Positions 30,201 to 38,531 of a DNA stretch of 64,000 nucleotides are shown here, piece after piece. The notes under the pieces were generated by a model. That model was not told the origin of the DNA and made no database searches. It saw nothing but the letters and a program-made list of their open reading frames with translations. The stretch's first letter is position 1, and the number at the start of each line of letters is the position of its first letter. This stretch comes from JAEUIX01 sp046156035 (GTDB lineage Bacteria; Planctomycetota; Phycisphaerae; Phycisphaerales; UBA1924). Both the position numbers and the translations under genes were made by a program. The stretch is taken from assembly GCA_046156035.1 (NCBI GenBank), contig JBJXEW010000025.1:62001-126000 (forward strand), read 5' to 3'.

Positions 30201-30801
30201 CCTGCCCCTCCTCGCCGGGCGGGAACACATCCAGAATCCCCCCACGCGCGGCAAAGTCTCCCGCCTCCTCCACCGCATCCACACGCCGATACCCCGCCGC
30301 GTCCAGCCACCGCACCACACCCGCCGGCCCGCCCGCGGGTTCATCGCCCACGCGCAGCGTGAGCAGGCACCGTTCCAGAGCCTTCGCGCTCGGCACCGCC
30401 TGCATGAGCGCCGCAACCGGCGCTACCAGCACGCGCGGCATCGCCACACCCGCCGAGTTCATCACCAGCGGCCCGTCCCACCCCGCCACCGTCCGCATCG
30501 CGCTCAGCCGCTCACCCACAAGGTCCAGCGAAAAGCCCGCCTCGCCCGGTGCCACTTCCAGCGCGGGAAACCGCACCACCTGCACACCCGCAAACGTCAG
30601 GTCGTCGTACGCGGCGTCCGCATCATCCCCGTGCGCCACCATCAGCACCGCCTGCGTGTTGAGCAAGCGCGAGAGCGCCGCCGCCACCAGCGCCGTTGAA
30701 GCCCCCACGGCCCCGCGCACACCCGCGCGCCCCGAGGCGCGCACAGCCGCCGCGAGCCGCGCCACTGACCCGTCGTTGGCCACCAGCGCAAGCACGTCCA
30801 T
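27259..30801 (-). CDS. mfd: Transcription-repair coupling factor
   Basis: A 1,180-residue ATPase that removes stalled RNA polymerase at DNA lesions and recruits UvrA. It shows UvrB-like N-terminal modules, the RNA polymerase-interacting CarD-like domain near residue 467 (VGDYVVHADHGIARFSGLKF), a RecG-like translocase with Walker A LLCGDVGYGKTE near 655 and Walker B VIIDEEQRFG near 758, the LRGRVGRSKHRAYCY motif, and a C-terminal TRCF domain. Size and order are normal. The N-terminal third is rich in Gly/Ala, and residues about 400-440 contain a Gly-rich insertion. The adjacent protease gene ends 140 bp away. Confidence 0.96.
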   Translation of the reverse strand: MDVLALVANDGSVARLAAAVRASGRAGVRGAVGASTALVAAALSRLLNTQAVLMVAHGDDADAAYDDLTFAGVQVVRFPALEVAPGEAGFSLDLVGERLSAMRTVAGWDGPLVMNSAGVAMPRVLVAPVAALMQAVPSAKALERCLLTLRVGDEPAGGPAGVVRWLDAAGYRRVDAVEEAGDFAARGGILDVFPPGEEGQVEGAEGGVISTGAPVRLDFFGDQIERVSEIDVASMAVDRSVAGVQLVAAKPELVRGDEAPVNLLELVGRGAVCVVHEMMEVTEQARGYWERCTDTRGVFGPPAVMKLARERLAGFVEVSHYAPYAAGQEGTLVELPVRAVPPLPEDVGKAVGEIAQMSRSEGGGPPMRVVVVCGTPGERQRLGELLREFGAGEAGEGGSAGAAHGVEAVVGVLHAGFVWEGSVGGTGGPGGTLVLPYHELLQRPGVTGRARSRRVRGSRAMDAFLDLEVGDYVVHADHGIARFSGLKFMKPWEVGGAGGASVEARLKQIATARPGKGAAEEKAAEKGEDDLEEYLTLEFEGGAKLHVPAMKVALVQKYVGGGSGGAGRGRPQLSTLGGNRWRNQKERVSEGVKDLAAELLRVRAAREHLPGIRYPADTAWQKEFEAEFPFEETEDQLAAIAEIKKDMAKARPMDRLLCGDVGYGKTEVAIRAAFKAAEFGKQVAVLVPTTVLAEQHERTFSLRFRDYPFKVRSVSRFKSDAEVRETLEMAGTGQVDVVIGTHRLLSKDVRFADLGVVIIDEEQRFGVEHKERLLALRMTADVLTLSATPIPRTLHMSMLGLRDISNLTSAPADRRAVVTEVIPFNATRMKAAIARELSRDGQVYWVHNRVFDILSRADDVRKLAFDAGFPDVRVVVGHGQMPDDELEEVMLKFMRREADILVSTTIIESGIDIATANTMVIDDADRFGLADLHQLRGRVGRSKHRAYCYLLQPESRPLKEQALLRLKAVEQFSMLGAGFKIAMRDLEIRGAGNILGPEQSGHIASVGYEMYCQLLDRAVRELKNEVVATPNETNVEIGLSGAIPRGYIPADSRRLDAYRRLSTAATAEELTKARTDLEQAYGKPPKAMQRLLDLAGVRVLARALGVRSVAVRGPDVVFLTERPADLVACFTKPPAARGTATALAPVERNGPAQVYFRPENKAALEAGTLSLILRKRLAGV

Positions 30802-30941
30802 GGGCCAGGCCGCTCCCAGCGCGCACGCCCACGCGGCCCAACCGGCTCCGAGCCGGGCGGGTCGTGTGCGGCCAACGCGCTACCGAGTGAGGATATCGGC
30901 CCGCTGGCGGGCGGGGTTGGGTCGGAGCGCGACAGACCGGC

Positions 30942-32861
30942 TCACCCCCCGCGCTTCTTGAGCAACTCCACGCTCTTCTTCGGGTTGATCAGCAACCGCC
31001 CGTCGGCCTCGCTCGAACCCGGCATCGGGTCCGCCCCCTTCATCATCAGGTCCACCACGTCCTTCGACGAAAGTTTCGGGTCCAGCGCAAAGAGTTTGGC
31101 CGCAAGGTTCGCCACATTCGGCGCGGCCATGCTCGTGCCGCTCGCCTTCATCCGCCCGCCACCAGGAATGTAACTCTCCACCTCAAACCCGTTGGAGTAC
31201 AACCTCACGTTCTTGCCGAACGTCGTGAACCCCGTCGGCTTGCCGCTCTGGTCCACCGCGCCCACCGTGATCATGTTCCCGATCTCCAGCCCCGACGGGA
31301 TCATCTCGCTGAACTGGCTGTTGTTGTTGCTGTTGCCCGCCGCCGCGATAAACAGAATGTCCGGGGCAGACCGCATCGCCTCGTCCAACCCTTCCTTGAT
31401 CGTGTTGAAGATGCGGCGCGACATCTCCGCCCGCTCCTCCGCCGTCTTGCCCACGTTCTTCTGCTCCAGTTGCCCCTCAACATCCTGCCGCGAGAGGCCC
31501 CACGACATGTTCACCACCCGCACGCCCGCCGCCTTGAAGTAGTTCACCGTCGCCTTCGCCGCCCCGACGATCGCCTGCATGTCCTCCACGCTGGGGGCCT
31601 TGGTGGGGATCTGCTTGTAGTCGAACGTGATCCGCGCCGCCAGAATCCGCGCTGCCGGGTTGCCCTCCGCCGCGATGCCCGACACGTGCGTGCCGTGCAT
31701 GTGGTTGCCGTACAGGGAAAGGTCCTCCATGAACGTGCCCACCGCCTCGCCCTTGAGGGTGCCCAAATGCTTGCGCAGTGCCGCCGCGTCGGGCGAGTCG
31801 ATGTTCGCCTGCAGGTCCGTCAGTCCCTTCGTGTATTTCAAGACCTCCGCCTTGTCGCCCTTGAGCGCCGTCAGGGGGTGCAACAGGTCCACCACGGGCT
31901 GGCTGTCCAGGTCAAAGGCGATGCCGTGCACATCATCCACAAACCCGTTCTGATCATCGTCCTTGCCGTTCACCTTCTCGTTCGTGTTTGTCCACGCCTG
32001 CGCCGTCTTCTCGAAAATCGCCTGGTCCACGCCCGAATCCCACACACCAATCACCACCGGCGTCAGGCCGTCCTTCTCGCTCAGCACCACCGAGCGCTCC
32101 GCCCAGATGTCCTTGGCCGCCGTCGCGTTGTCCTCGATGATCTTGCTGAAAGTCGCCACCACCTCCTCACGCAAGGGCAGCATCACGTCCAACTGCGACC
32201 GCACCGCCAACAAACCCTTGGCCAAGTCCCCCGACACCTCGCCACCGCTCTTCTCCACCACCGGGTCCAGTGAGGCCTGCATCTGCCCCAGCAGCAGGTC
32301 CCGCGTGATGATCTCCGCGGTGCCCTTGTTCCGCACCACAATCTCACGCACCTTCTCCCACGGCATCGCCCGCACCGCGGCGTCCAGTTCCTTGGCAAAC
32401 GCCGCCCGCACCGCCGCCTCGCCTCCCCCCGCCGCCTTCGCCTTGGCGATGGCCCGCACCGACGTCCCCGCGTAGATCTTCTGGGCCTCCTTCGTCTCCA
32501 GGTCCTTCACCTTGTCCGCCAGGCGCACCGCGTCCTCAAACCGCCCCTCGATCATCGCGATGCTCATCAGCGCGTTGTAGTACCCCTGCAGCGTCGTCGG
32601 GTCCGTGATGTCGTACCCCGCCAGGTCGCTCTCCAGGTTCGTCTTGACCTGCGCCAGAAACGCCTTGTACGGCCCGTCCGTCAGCACAAACTCGCTCGCC
32701 TTCCCCTCGATCTTGTACGTGTGCCGCGGCAGGTCGTCCGCCGTCTTCACCGGCTTCTTCATCCCCGCCGGCTGAGCAAACACCGCCGACACACCAGGCA
32801 CCACCGCCACAGACAGCGCCGCGCCGGCCAACAGAGCGACAACAACAGGCAATCGAGCCAT
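30942..32861 (-). CDS. Secreted subtilisin-like (S8) serine protease
   Basis: A protein of 639 residues from the ATG at 32861, which has GAGGAG upstream; the frame is open to 32897. A signal peptide (VVVALLAGAALSVAVVPGVSAVFAQ) is followed by about 230 residues of helical prodomain-like sequence. The peptidase domain has the catalytic Asp in VWDSGVD (about 273), His in HGTHVSG (about 389), oxyanion Asn in AAAGNS and Ser in ASGTSMAAPNVA (about 575). After the Asp there is a calcium-binding-like loop (GKDDDQNGFVDD) and a long insertion before the His. It is predicted to be active and exported; the substrate is unknown. Confidence 0.9.
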   Translation of the reverse strand: MARLPVVVALLAGAALSVAVVPGVSAVFAQPAGMKKPVKTADDLPRHTYKIEGKASEFVLTDGPYKAFLAQVKTNLESDLAGYDITDPTTLQGYYNALMSIAMIEGRFEDAVRLADKVKDLETKEAQKIYAGTSVRAIAKAKAAGGGEAAVRAAFAKELDAAVRAMPWEKVREIVVRNKGTAEIITRDLLLGQMQASLDPVVEKSGGEVSGDLAKGLLAVRSQLDVMLPLREEVVATFSKIIEDNATAAKDIWAERSVVLSEKDGLTPVVIGVWDSGVDQAIFEKTAQAWTNTNEKVNGKDDDQNGFVDDVHGIAFDLDSQPVVDLLHPLTALKGDKAEVLKYTKGLTDLQANIDSPDAAALRKHLGTLKGEAVGTFMEDLSLYGNHMHGTHVSGIAAEGNPAARILAARITFDYKQIPTKAPSVEDMQAIVGAAKATVNYFKAAGVRVVNMSWGLSRQDVEGQLEQKNVGKTAEERAEMSRRIFNTIKEGLDEAMRSAPDILFIAAAGNSNNNSQFSEMIPSGLEIGNMITVGAVDQSGKPTGFTTFGKNVRLYSNGFEVESYIPGGGRMKASGTSMAAPNVANLAAKLFALDPKLSSKDVVDLMMKGADPMPGSSEADGRLLINPKKSVELLKKRGG

Positions 32862-33090
32862 CTGCAAACTCCTCGGTTCATTTCCACACGCCGCCACGCG
32901 GCCACACGTCTTACGGCGTTCTGGCGTGATGGTGGCAGGGCCCCGGCAGAATCACGACACCGCCCGCACCCACGGGCACCAAACAGGCAGACAACACCCA
33001 CCCGGCGCGTTCACTCCGGCCCCCGGCCGACGTAGCATCACCGTCTCATGCCGTCGCCGGCCGCCCGCGCGACCTTCCGAAAGGACCACC

Positions 33091-33417
33091 ATGGCCGCTG
33101 CCAACGTGCTCGAATTCACCGACGCCAACTTTGATGCCGACGTGCTGAAAAGCCCGTTGCCCGTTCTCGTGGATTTCTGGGCCGAGTGGTGCGGCCCCTG
33201 CCGCGCCCTCACCCCCACCATCGAAGCACTCGCCACCGAGTTCGCCGGCAAGGTGAAGGTCGGCAAAATGAACACCGACAGCAACCAGGGCGTGCCCGTC
33301 AAATACGGCATCCAGGCCATCCCCACCGTCCTGCTCTTTAAGAACGGCGAACTGGTGCAGAAGTTCGTCGGCCTCCAGCCAAAGGCCGCCTTCGCCGCCG
33401 CGCTCAGCGCGGCGTGA
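33091..33417 (+). CDS. trxA: Thioredoxin
   Basis: A 108-residue cytosolic disulfide reductase with the active site WAEWCGPCR (Cys32 and Cys35 by the usual numbering), the cis-proline block IQAIPTVLLFKNGE and the family length. GAAAGGACC precedes the ATG at 33091. It is separated from the dehydrogenase by 56 bp on the same strand, and is divergent from the protease gene. Confidence 0.95.
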   Translation: MAAANVLEFTDANFDADVLKSPLPVLVDFWAEWCGPCRALTPTIEALATEFAGKVKVGKMNTDSNQGVPVKYGIQAIPTVLLFKNGELVQKFVGLQPKAAFAAALSAA

Positions 33418-33473
33418 GGCCGGGCCAGAACCCACCCCCTCTCCGCGAGCACGCTCGCCGGACCCACACACCC

Positions 33474-34556
33474 ATGCAGACGGCGACCTCCTCAGCCCCC
33501 TCGCAGCCTCACGCCACGGGCAAACTCCGCGCCGGTGTCGTTGGTGTCGGCCGCATGGGCCGCCATCACGCCCGCGTCTACCAGCAACTCGCCCAGGCCG
33601 AACTCGTCGGCGTGGTGGATGAGAACACCGACCGCCGCGAGGCCATCGCCGAAGAGCGCGGCTGCAACGGCTTCGCCACCGTCGATCAACTCCTCGCCGC
33701 CGGGGTCGACATCGTCTCCGTCGCCGTCCCCACCTCCTACCACCGCTCCGTCGCCGAGCCCCTGCTCAAGGCGGGCGTGGCGTGCCTCATCGAAAAACCC
33801 CTCGCCGGCAGCGTGGAAGACGCGACGGCGATCAAAGAGATCGCCGAAAAATCCGGCGCGGTCCTCATGGTCGGCCACATCGAGCGCTTCAACCCCATCA
33901 TGGTCGCCCTTCGCCGCGAAACCGAGAACGGCCGCACCATCCTGCCGCGTTTTATCGAGGTGCACCGCGTCAGCCCGATGACCTTCCGCTCCGTGGACAC
34001 CAGCGTGGTGATGGACATGATGATCCACGACCTTGACGTGGTCATCATGCTCATGGGCGGACGCGAGCCCGATGAGGTGCAGGCCTCCGGCGTGCCCGTC
34101 GTCACCGAGCACGAGGATGTGTGCAACGCCCGCCTCACCTGGCGCACGCCCCACGGCGCCTGCGTCGCCACCATCTCCACCAGCCGCCTCGCCCTCAAGA
34201 CCGAGCGCGTCACGCGCATCACCGGCGAGAACGCCTACGTCAAGATCGACTACGCCGCCAAAAAAGGCACCCTCATCCGCCGCACCGCCAACGAGGTGCA
34301 GATGAAGGAAGTGCGTGAACTTCTCCGCAAGGGCCAGGACCTCTCCAACCTCAAGTGGCACGAACTGGTGAACATCGAGGAACTCGAAGTCGGTGATGCC
34401 GAGCCCATCGTCGCCGAGATCGAGAACTTCATCCAGGCCGTCCGCACCGGCACACGCCCCGAGGTGGATGCCACCGCCGGCCTCGCCAATGTCCGCACGG
34501 CCCAGCGCATCGTCGATGCCGCACGCAAAGAACGCGAGTGGAAGTGGCCGGGCTGA
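33474..34556 (+). CDS. Gfo/Idh/MocA family oxidoreductase, possibly UDP-GlcNAc 3-dehydrogenase
   Basis: A 360-residue NAD(P)-dependent dehydrogenase. The Rossmann fold has GVVGVGRMGRHHA (residues 21-33), the catalytic/cofactor Lys is in CLIEKPLAG (about 107), and HDLD is near residue 184. Local features (MIHDLDVVIMLMGG, NARLTWRTPHGACVATISTSRLALK, DAYVKIDYA-like) resemble GnnA-type enzymes that start amide-linked lipid A synthesis, but this is a guess from motif similarity. The usual partner aminotransferase (GnnB) and lpx genes are not adjacent. ATG at 33474 is used; the frame extends upstream to 33414. The S1 gene follows 147 bp downstream. Confidence 0.8.
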   Translation: MQTATSSAPSQPHATGKLRAGVVGVGRMGRHHARVYQQLAQAELVGVVDENTDRREAIAEERGCNGFATVDQLLAAGVDIVSVAVPTSYHRSVAEPLLKAGVACLIEKPLAGSVEDATAIKEIAEKSGAVLMVGHIERFNPIMVALRRETENGRTILPRFIEVHRVSPMTFRSVDTSVVMDMMIHDLDVVIMLMGGREPDEVQASGVPVVTEHEDVCNARLTWRTPHGACVATISTSRLALKTERVTRITGENAYVKIDYAAKKGTLIRRTANEVQMKEVRELLRKGQDLSNLKWHELVNIEELEVGDAEPIVAEIENFIQAVRTGTRPEVDATAGLANVRTAQRIVDAARKEREWKWPG

Positions 34557-34703
34557 AGTCCGCCGCGTGCTCTCCCACCGTCCGTCCACCACCCTCAAGC
34601 CGCCGCCAGAACCCGCACAGCCGCGGGAATACACTCCCCCCTTGCGCAACCTTGCCCGGGCGGTTCTTTCGCCCCGGCACAACCCGAAGAACGAGCCGTT
34701 CAC

Positions 34704-36431
34704 ATGTCCGCCGACGACACCACCAACCCTCCCGCTTCCTCCCCCACAGCCGATCAGGGCGTGCCCAGCACAACCAACGCGGCACCGCCCGGGCCCGAAC
34801 CCGCCGCGGCCGCGCCTGAGCAGGCTGCGGCACCCGCCGCGCCCGCTCCCTCCGCCATGGACCCGATGAAGGGTCTGCCCAAAATCACCAAGGCCCAGGT
34901 CGTCGGCTCCGAAGGCACGGAGCAGCCCTATCAAGGCCGCCCGGGCGGCGGGGGCGGCGGCAAGTTCGGCGGCCCACGCCGAGACAAACCCTCCGAAGCG
35001 CCCGAAAAGGTCCCCGACACTCGCAAAACCCTCCACTCCGTCAGCGATGAATCTCGCGACGCGGGCTCCGCCGGCAGCATGACCGCCGAGATGGAGGCCG
35101 AGATCGCCGCCGCCATGGCCAGCGGCGAACTCATGCCCGCTGACCTGCCCCCCGCCCACCACAACAAGCCCGTCATCAGCCACAAGCCCGGCGAGCCCGG
35201 CCGCATCCGCGGGCCGCGCGTCGTTGAGGGTGGCCGCGAGAAGCGCCACGGCACCATCGTCTCCGTCGGCCCCTCCGACATCTTCCTCGAGTTCGGCCCC
35301 AAGGAACTCGGCGTCCTGCCGCGCGTGCAGTACAAGGAAGGCGAGGAGGTTCCCGCCGCGGGCACCACCATCGAGGTTGTCGTCGACCGCTTCGACACCA
35401 CCGAGAGCCTCTTCCTCTGCTCGCGCCCCACCGCCGTGCAGAAGGCCAAGTGGGAACTGCTCGAAATCGGCCAGGTCGTCGAGGCCCGCGTCACCGGCGT
35501 GAACAAGGGCGGCCTCGACCTCGAAGTCGCCGGCCACCGCGCCTTCATGCCCGCCGGCCAAGTCAGCCTCGACCGTATCCCCGACCTCTCCATCTTCATC
35601 GGCGAGAAGTTCACCTGCACCATCGTGCAGGTGGACACCCGCGGCAAGGGCAACATCGTCCTCTCCCGGCGCGACATGCTCAAGGTCGAACGCGAGGAGA
35701 AGGCCAAGAAGATCAAGGAAACCCTCCAGGAAGGCCAGACCGTCGAGGGCACCGTCCGCAAACTCATGCCCTTCGGCGCGTTCGTGGATATCGGCGGCAT
35801 CGACGGCCTCATCCACATCTCCGACCTCAGTTATGACCGCGTGCTCCCCGGCGAGAAGCACATCGCCAAGCACGTCAACGAGGGCGACGTGGTCAACGTC
35901 AAGGTCCTCAAGATCGACTGGGAAGCCAACAAGATCAGCCTGGGCCTCAAGCAACTCGCCAGCGACCCCTTCGCCGTCGCCACCGGGGCCATCGCGATCG
36001 GCTCGGATGTCTCGGGCACCGTGGTGCGGCTCACCGAGTTCGGCGCGTTCGTCAACATCGCCCCCGGTGTGGATGCCCTCCTGCACGTCTCGGAGATTTC
36101 GCGCAAGCGCATCAACGCACCCGGCGATGTCCTTAAGCAGGACCAGGTCATCACCGCCCGCATCATCAAGATCGAGGCCGACACGCGCCGCATCAGCCTC
36201 TCCATGCGGGCCCTCGAAAAAGCCCCCGAGGCCGACCCCAACGACCCCCGCGCCAAGATGCGGGCCGACCGCGAGAAGCAGGCCGCCGAACGCCTCGCCG
36301 AGATCGCCAAAGAGACGCCCCAACTCCGCAAGCAGCGCGAGAAGTTCCGCAACAAGGAACTCACCGGCGGCTTCGGCAAGAAGGCCAAGTTCCTCGGCGG
36401 CGGCCTGGGCGACCTCAAACTCGGCTCGTAG
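34704..36431 (+). CDS. rpsA: S1 RNA-binding domain protein / ribosomal protein S1
   Basis: A 575-residue RNA-binding protein with four S1 domains at about residues 180-241, 255-322, 343-415 and 431-502. The third and fourth are the most canonical (VEGTVRKLMPFGAFVDIGGIDGLIHISD and a second FGAFVNIAPGVDALLHVSE block). The first 175 residues are a Pro/Ala/Gly-rich extension with an embedded GGGGGGKFGG run, and the last 70 residues are a basic helix. S1 proteins deliver mRNA to the 30S subunit; four rather than six domains is common outside proteobacteria. A clear hairpin terminator follows at 36446-36470. Confidence 0.88.
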   Translation: MSADDTTNPPASSPTADQGVPSTTNAAPPGPEPAAAAPEQAAAPAAPAPSAMDPMKGLPKITKAQVVGSEGTEQPYQGRPGGGGGGKFGGPRRDKPSEAPEKVPDTRKTLHSVSDESRDAGSAGSMTAEMEAEIAAAMASGELMPADLPPAHHNKPVISHKPGEPGRIRGPRVVEGGREKRHGTIVSVGPSDIFLEFGPKELGVLPRVQYKEGEEVPAAGTTIEVVVDRFDTTESLFLCSRPTAVQKAKWELLEIGQVVEARVTGVNKGGLDLEVAGHRAFMPAGQVSLDRIPDLSIFIGEKFTCTIVQVDTRGKGNIVLSRRDMLKVEREEKAKKIKETLQEGQTVEGTVRKLMPFGAFVDIGGIDGLIHISDLSYDRVLPGEKHIAKHVNEGDVVNVKVLKIDWEANKISLGLKQLASDPFAVATGAIAIGSDVSGTVVRLTEFGAFVNIAPGVDALLHVSEISRKRINAPGDVLKQDQVITARIIKIEADTRRISLSMRALEKAPEADPNDPRAKMRADREKQAAERLAEIAKETPQLRKQREKFRNKELTGGFGKKAKFLGGGLGDLKLGS

Positions 36432-36445
36432 GCACCCGCTGGGTA

Positions 36446-36470
36446 CCCCGGCTCTCCGAGCCGGGGCTTT
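36446..36470 (+). terminator. Probable terminator after the S1 gene
   Basis: A 9-bp perfect stem, CCCCGGCTC-TCC-GAGCCGGGG, followed by CTTTGCTC, begins 15 nt after the S1 stop codon. The T run is short, so Rho-independent termination is probable rather than certain. A new membrane-protein gene starts 75 nt later on the same strand. Confidence 0.7.
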
Positions 36471-36544
36471 GCTCAACCTGAGCACGGCCCAACGCTGAAC
36501 GCTCGCCGCACCGCGCACGCAGGCCGCGTAGCGTCCTGCGCCAC

Positions 36545-36994
36545 ATGATCCTCTTCGCGATCTATGCCGTTGTGGTCTGGTGGATGGCCATGCGCCACCG
36601 CCGCACCCCTATGGGCTTCGCAATCGCCGCGCTCTGCGCCCTGCCCATGCTGCTCGCCGCCAGATACGTCCCCGCCCTCGCCACCTTCGGCGTCTCCACC
36701 GGAACCGTCCCCACCACGCCCGGCCGCGGCCTCGAGGGCATGCAGATTCTCCTCTGGGCCGAGGCCGCCGTTGTCGCGGGCGTCTCCCTCTTCATCGTCT
36801 GCCTTCCCCGCCCCCCCCGCGGCCGGCACTGCCACTACTGCTGGTACGACCTCTCCGGCCTCGATACCGACACGGACCTCTGCCCCGAATGCGGCACACC
36901 GCGCCGCGGCTACGGGCAGCAACGGACCACGCCGGTGAACACGAAGGGCCCGAGTGCGAAAACTCAAAGCAGCAAATCTCAAGTCTCAAACTGA
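36545..36994 (+). CDS. Membrane protein with C-terminal zinc ribbon
   Basis: A 149-residue protein of unknown function with three or so hydrophobic segments (MILFAIYAVVVWWMAM, GFAIAALCALPMLLAARYV, AEAAVVAGVSLFIVCL) followed by a zinc ribbon, CHYCWYDLSG and CPECGTPRRG. This is the second of three such proteins in the window. The last dozen codons (KTQSSKSQVSN) come from the left arm of an inverted repeat (36963-36992), so the original C-terminus was altered by the repeat. It converges with the STAS gene. Confidence 0.75.
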   Translation: MILFAIYAVVVWWMAMRHRRTPMGFAIAALCALPMLLAARYVPALATFGVSTGTVPTTPGRGLEGMQILLWAEAAVVAGVSLFIVCLPRPPRGRHCHYCWYDLSGLDTDTDLCPECGTPRRGYGQQRTTPVNTKGPSAKTQSSKSQVSN

Positions 36995-37051
36995 TGCACA
37001 GGCGCCATCGCCCTTTGCCTTCATTTGAGGTTTGAGATTTGCTGCTTTGAG
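36963..37051. repeat. AT-rich inverted repeat between convergent genes
   Basis: The left arm begins CTCAAAGCAGCAAATCTCAA at 36963 and the right arm (37023-37051) is its near-complete reverse complement ending TTTGCTGCTTTGAG. The 30-nt loop contains the zinc-ribbon gene's stop region. The right arm ends 7 nt from the stop of the STAS gene. The composition is far more AT-rich than the neighbours. It could act as a bidirectional 3'-end hairpin. Confidence 0.85.
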
Positions 37052-37058
37052 CTTTCCC

Positions 37059-37409
37059 TCACGCACACGCCTTCACCGCGGCGGCCTGATCCTCCACGAT
37101 CGTGAAGCCCGAGTCGAGGCGCGTCAGTTTCATCACGTTGCGGATCGACTCGTTCATGCGGAAGATCGCCACCTTGCCCTTGTCCGCCTTGGCCAGGCGG
37201 TTGATGGCCACCAGCATGCCCAGCCCCACGCTGGCGATCAGCCCCACCGAGCCGAAGTCGAGCGCCACCTTCCATTTCAGCCCCTTGGCCAGCGGCGTGA
37301 TCTCGTTCTGGATGATCGTCGCCTCGTACTCCGCGAGTTTCTCGCACTTGAAGGTGACGACCAGCACGCCATTGTCAGCAACGGCCTTGATGAGTTGTGA
37401 TTCAAACAT
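37059..37409 (-). CDS. STAS-domain (anti-sigma factor antagonist-like) protein
   Basis: A 116-residue single STAS domain: VLVVTFKCEKLAEYEATIIQ, the central DFGSVGLIASVGLGMLVAIN and GKVAIFRMNESIRNVMKLT. In SpoIIAA/RsbV the middle motif is xDSSGLG with a phosphorylated second Ser; here it is IASVGLG, with Val61 at that position, so classic kinase control is unlikely. No partner kinase or SpoIIE phosphatase is adjacent (a SpoIIE-type gene lies at 55060). A partner-binding role outside sigma-factor switching is possible. Confidence 0.85.
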   Translation of the reverse strand: MFESQLIKAVADNGVLVVTFKCEKLAEYEATIIQNEITPLAKGLKWKVALDFGSVGLIASVGLGMLVAINRLAKADKGKVAIFRMNESIRNVMKLTRLDSGFTIVEDQAAAVKACA

Positions 37410-37515
37410 GGTGGGTGGGGGGCTGCGAAGGGGGAGAATGGTGCGTCCGGACGGATCATAACCGCCCGCCCGCCCGCCGTTTCATGCCCCCACCTCTCCC
37501 CCAGGCCCGCCACGC

Positions 37516-38502
37516 TCACCGCGCTGGCTTGTCCCGGAACACCGCGTGGCAGTCCTTGCAGTTGGCGGCCACGAGTCTCATCGCCCCGCTGGCCCGCGCC
37601 ACGTCCACCGCCCCCGCCCGGGCGAGCGTCTCCTCCAGCGCCGTCGCCGCGATCACCCCCGCCGCCACCTGCGCCGCAAACTCCTGCCGCTGCGCCGCCA
37701 ACGCACGGCCCGGCGCCCCGTGCTCCCCAGACACACGCAGGGCATCCGCCAGCCGCCCCGCCTCCGCCGCTGGCACCAGGTCCGGGTGGTCCCGCGGCAC
37801 ACGCCACCCCGCCTTCTCGATCAGTTTCAACCGCTCCATGGCCTCGTCAATCGCCACCATCGCGGCCACCAAGCCTTCGGGGCGCGTCACCTCCGGAAAG
37901 TCCGCCGCCGCGGCATCCACCTCCGCGGCGGTCATCACCGTCGCCCCCGCCGCGCACTGATACAGGCCCGTGTACGCGCTCGAAGTCCCCGAGACCTTCA
38001 TCCTCTCCACACCCCGCTCGGGCGCAATCCACCCCAAACTCGCCAGCGCGCTGGCCGCGGCACCCGCCGAACGGTGCTTGCCGTGATGGCAGTGGATGTA
38101 CATCGGCTTGGGCAGGTCTCTCACCGCCCGCGCCAGTTCGGCCCGCCGCGCTTCATCAAACCCGTCGTAACCGATCGGCAGGTGCACGTACCGCATCCCC
38201 CGCACCCGCGCCCGCTCCACATCCGGCGCGGCACCATCCACCGACAGAATCGTCCGCACGCCCCACGCCTTCAACGTCTCAAACCCCGCGTCGCCCTCCG
38301 GCACCGACCCGGAGAACACCCCGTCGTAGAAAGCCACCACGTTGTGCAGGCCCGCCACATCCACCGGCTTGTCGGCACCCGCACGCGCCACGGGGGTGGC
38401 CGAGTCCGTGCGCCCCGCCGGCGGCGCGCCCCCAGCCAACGCGATCGCGCAGGCGAGGCTCGACAGGCCGGCCACGGTCAAGACGATGCTGTGCAACTTC
38501 AT
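37516..38502 (-). CDS. Exported dual-specificity-phosphatase-like domain fused to cytochrome c'-like C-terminus
   Basis: A 328-residue protein starting at the ATG at 38502; the frame continues upstream but overlaps cysK. Residues 1-24 are a signal peptide (IVLTVAGLSSLACAIALAGG). Residues about 50-180 resemble a protein-tyrosine/dual-specificity phosphatase with the P-loop HCHHGKHRS, that is C138-x5-R144, and a candidate general acid in GYDGFDE (113-116). Residues about 200-328 are helical and end in NCKDCHAVFRDK, a single CxxCH heme site at 315-319 placed as in four-helix cytochrome c'/c556. Both parts are in one continuous frame. Fusion of a phosphatase P-loop to a c-type heme module is unusual to my knowledge; the function is unknown. 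Confidence 0.8.
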   Translation of the reverse strand: MKLHSIVLTVAGLSSLACAIALAGGAPPAGRTDSATPVARAGADKPVDVAGLHNVVAFYDGVFSGSVPEGDAGFETLKAWGVRTILSVDGAAPDVERARVRGMRYVHLPIGYDGFDEARRAELARAVRDLPKPMYIHCHHGKHRSAGAAASALASLGWIAPERGVERMKVSGTSSAYTGLYQCAAGATVMTAAEVDAAAADFPEVTRPEGLVAAMVAIDEAMERLKLIEKAGWRVPRDHPDLVPAAEAGRLADALRVSGEHGAPGRALAAQRQEFAAQVAAGVIAATALEETLARAGAVDVARASGAMRLVAANCKDCHAVFRDKPAR

Positions 38503-38531
38503 GCCCAAACCTCGCTGCCAGGCCGCCCGCG

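Noticed and set aside
36446..36470. Hairpin considered as an RNA element or riboswitch
   Set aside because: A simple stem directly after a stop codon is better explained as a terminator.
33492..36518. 1,008-codon minus-strand ORF
   Set aside because: Shadow of the dehydrogenase and S1 genes; repetitive Gly/Asp/Val content without domains.
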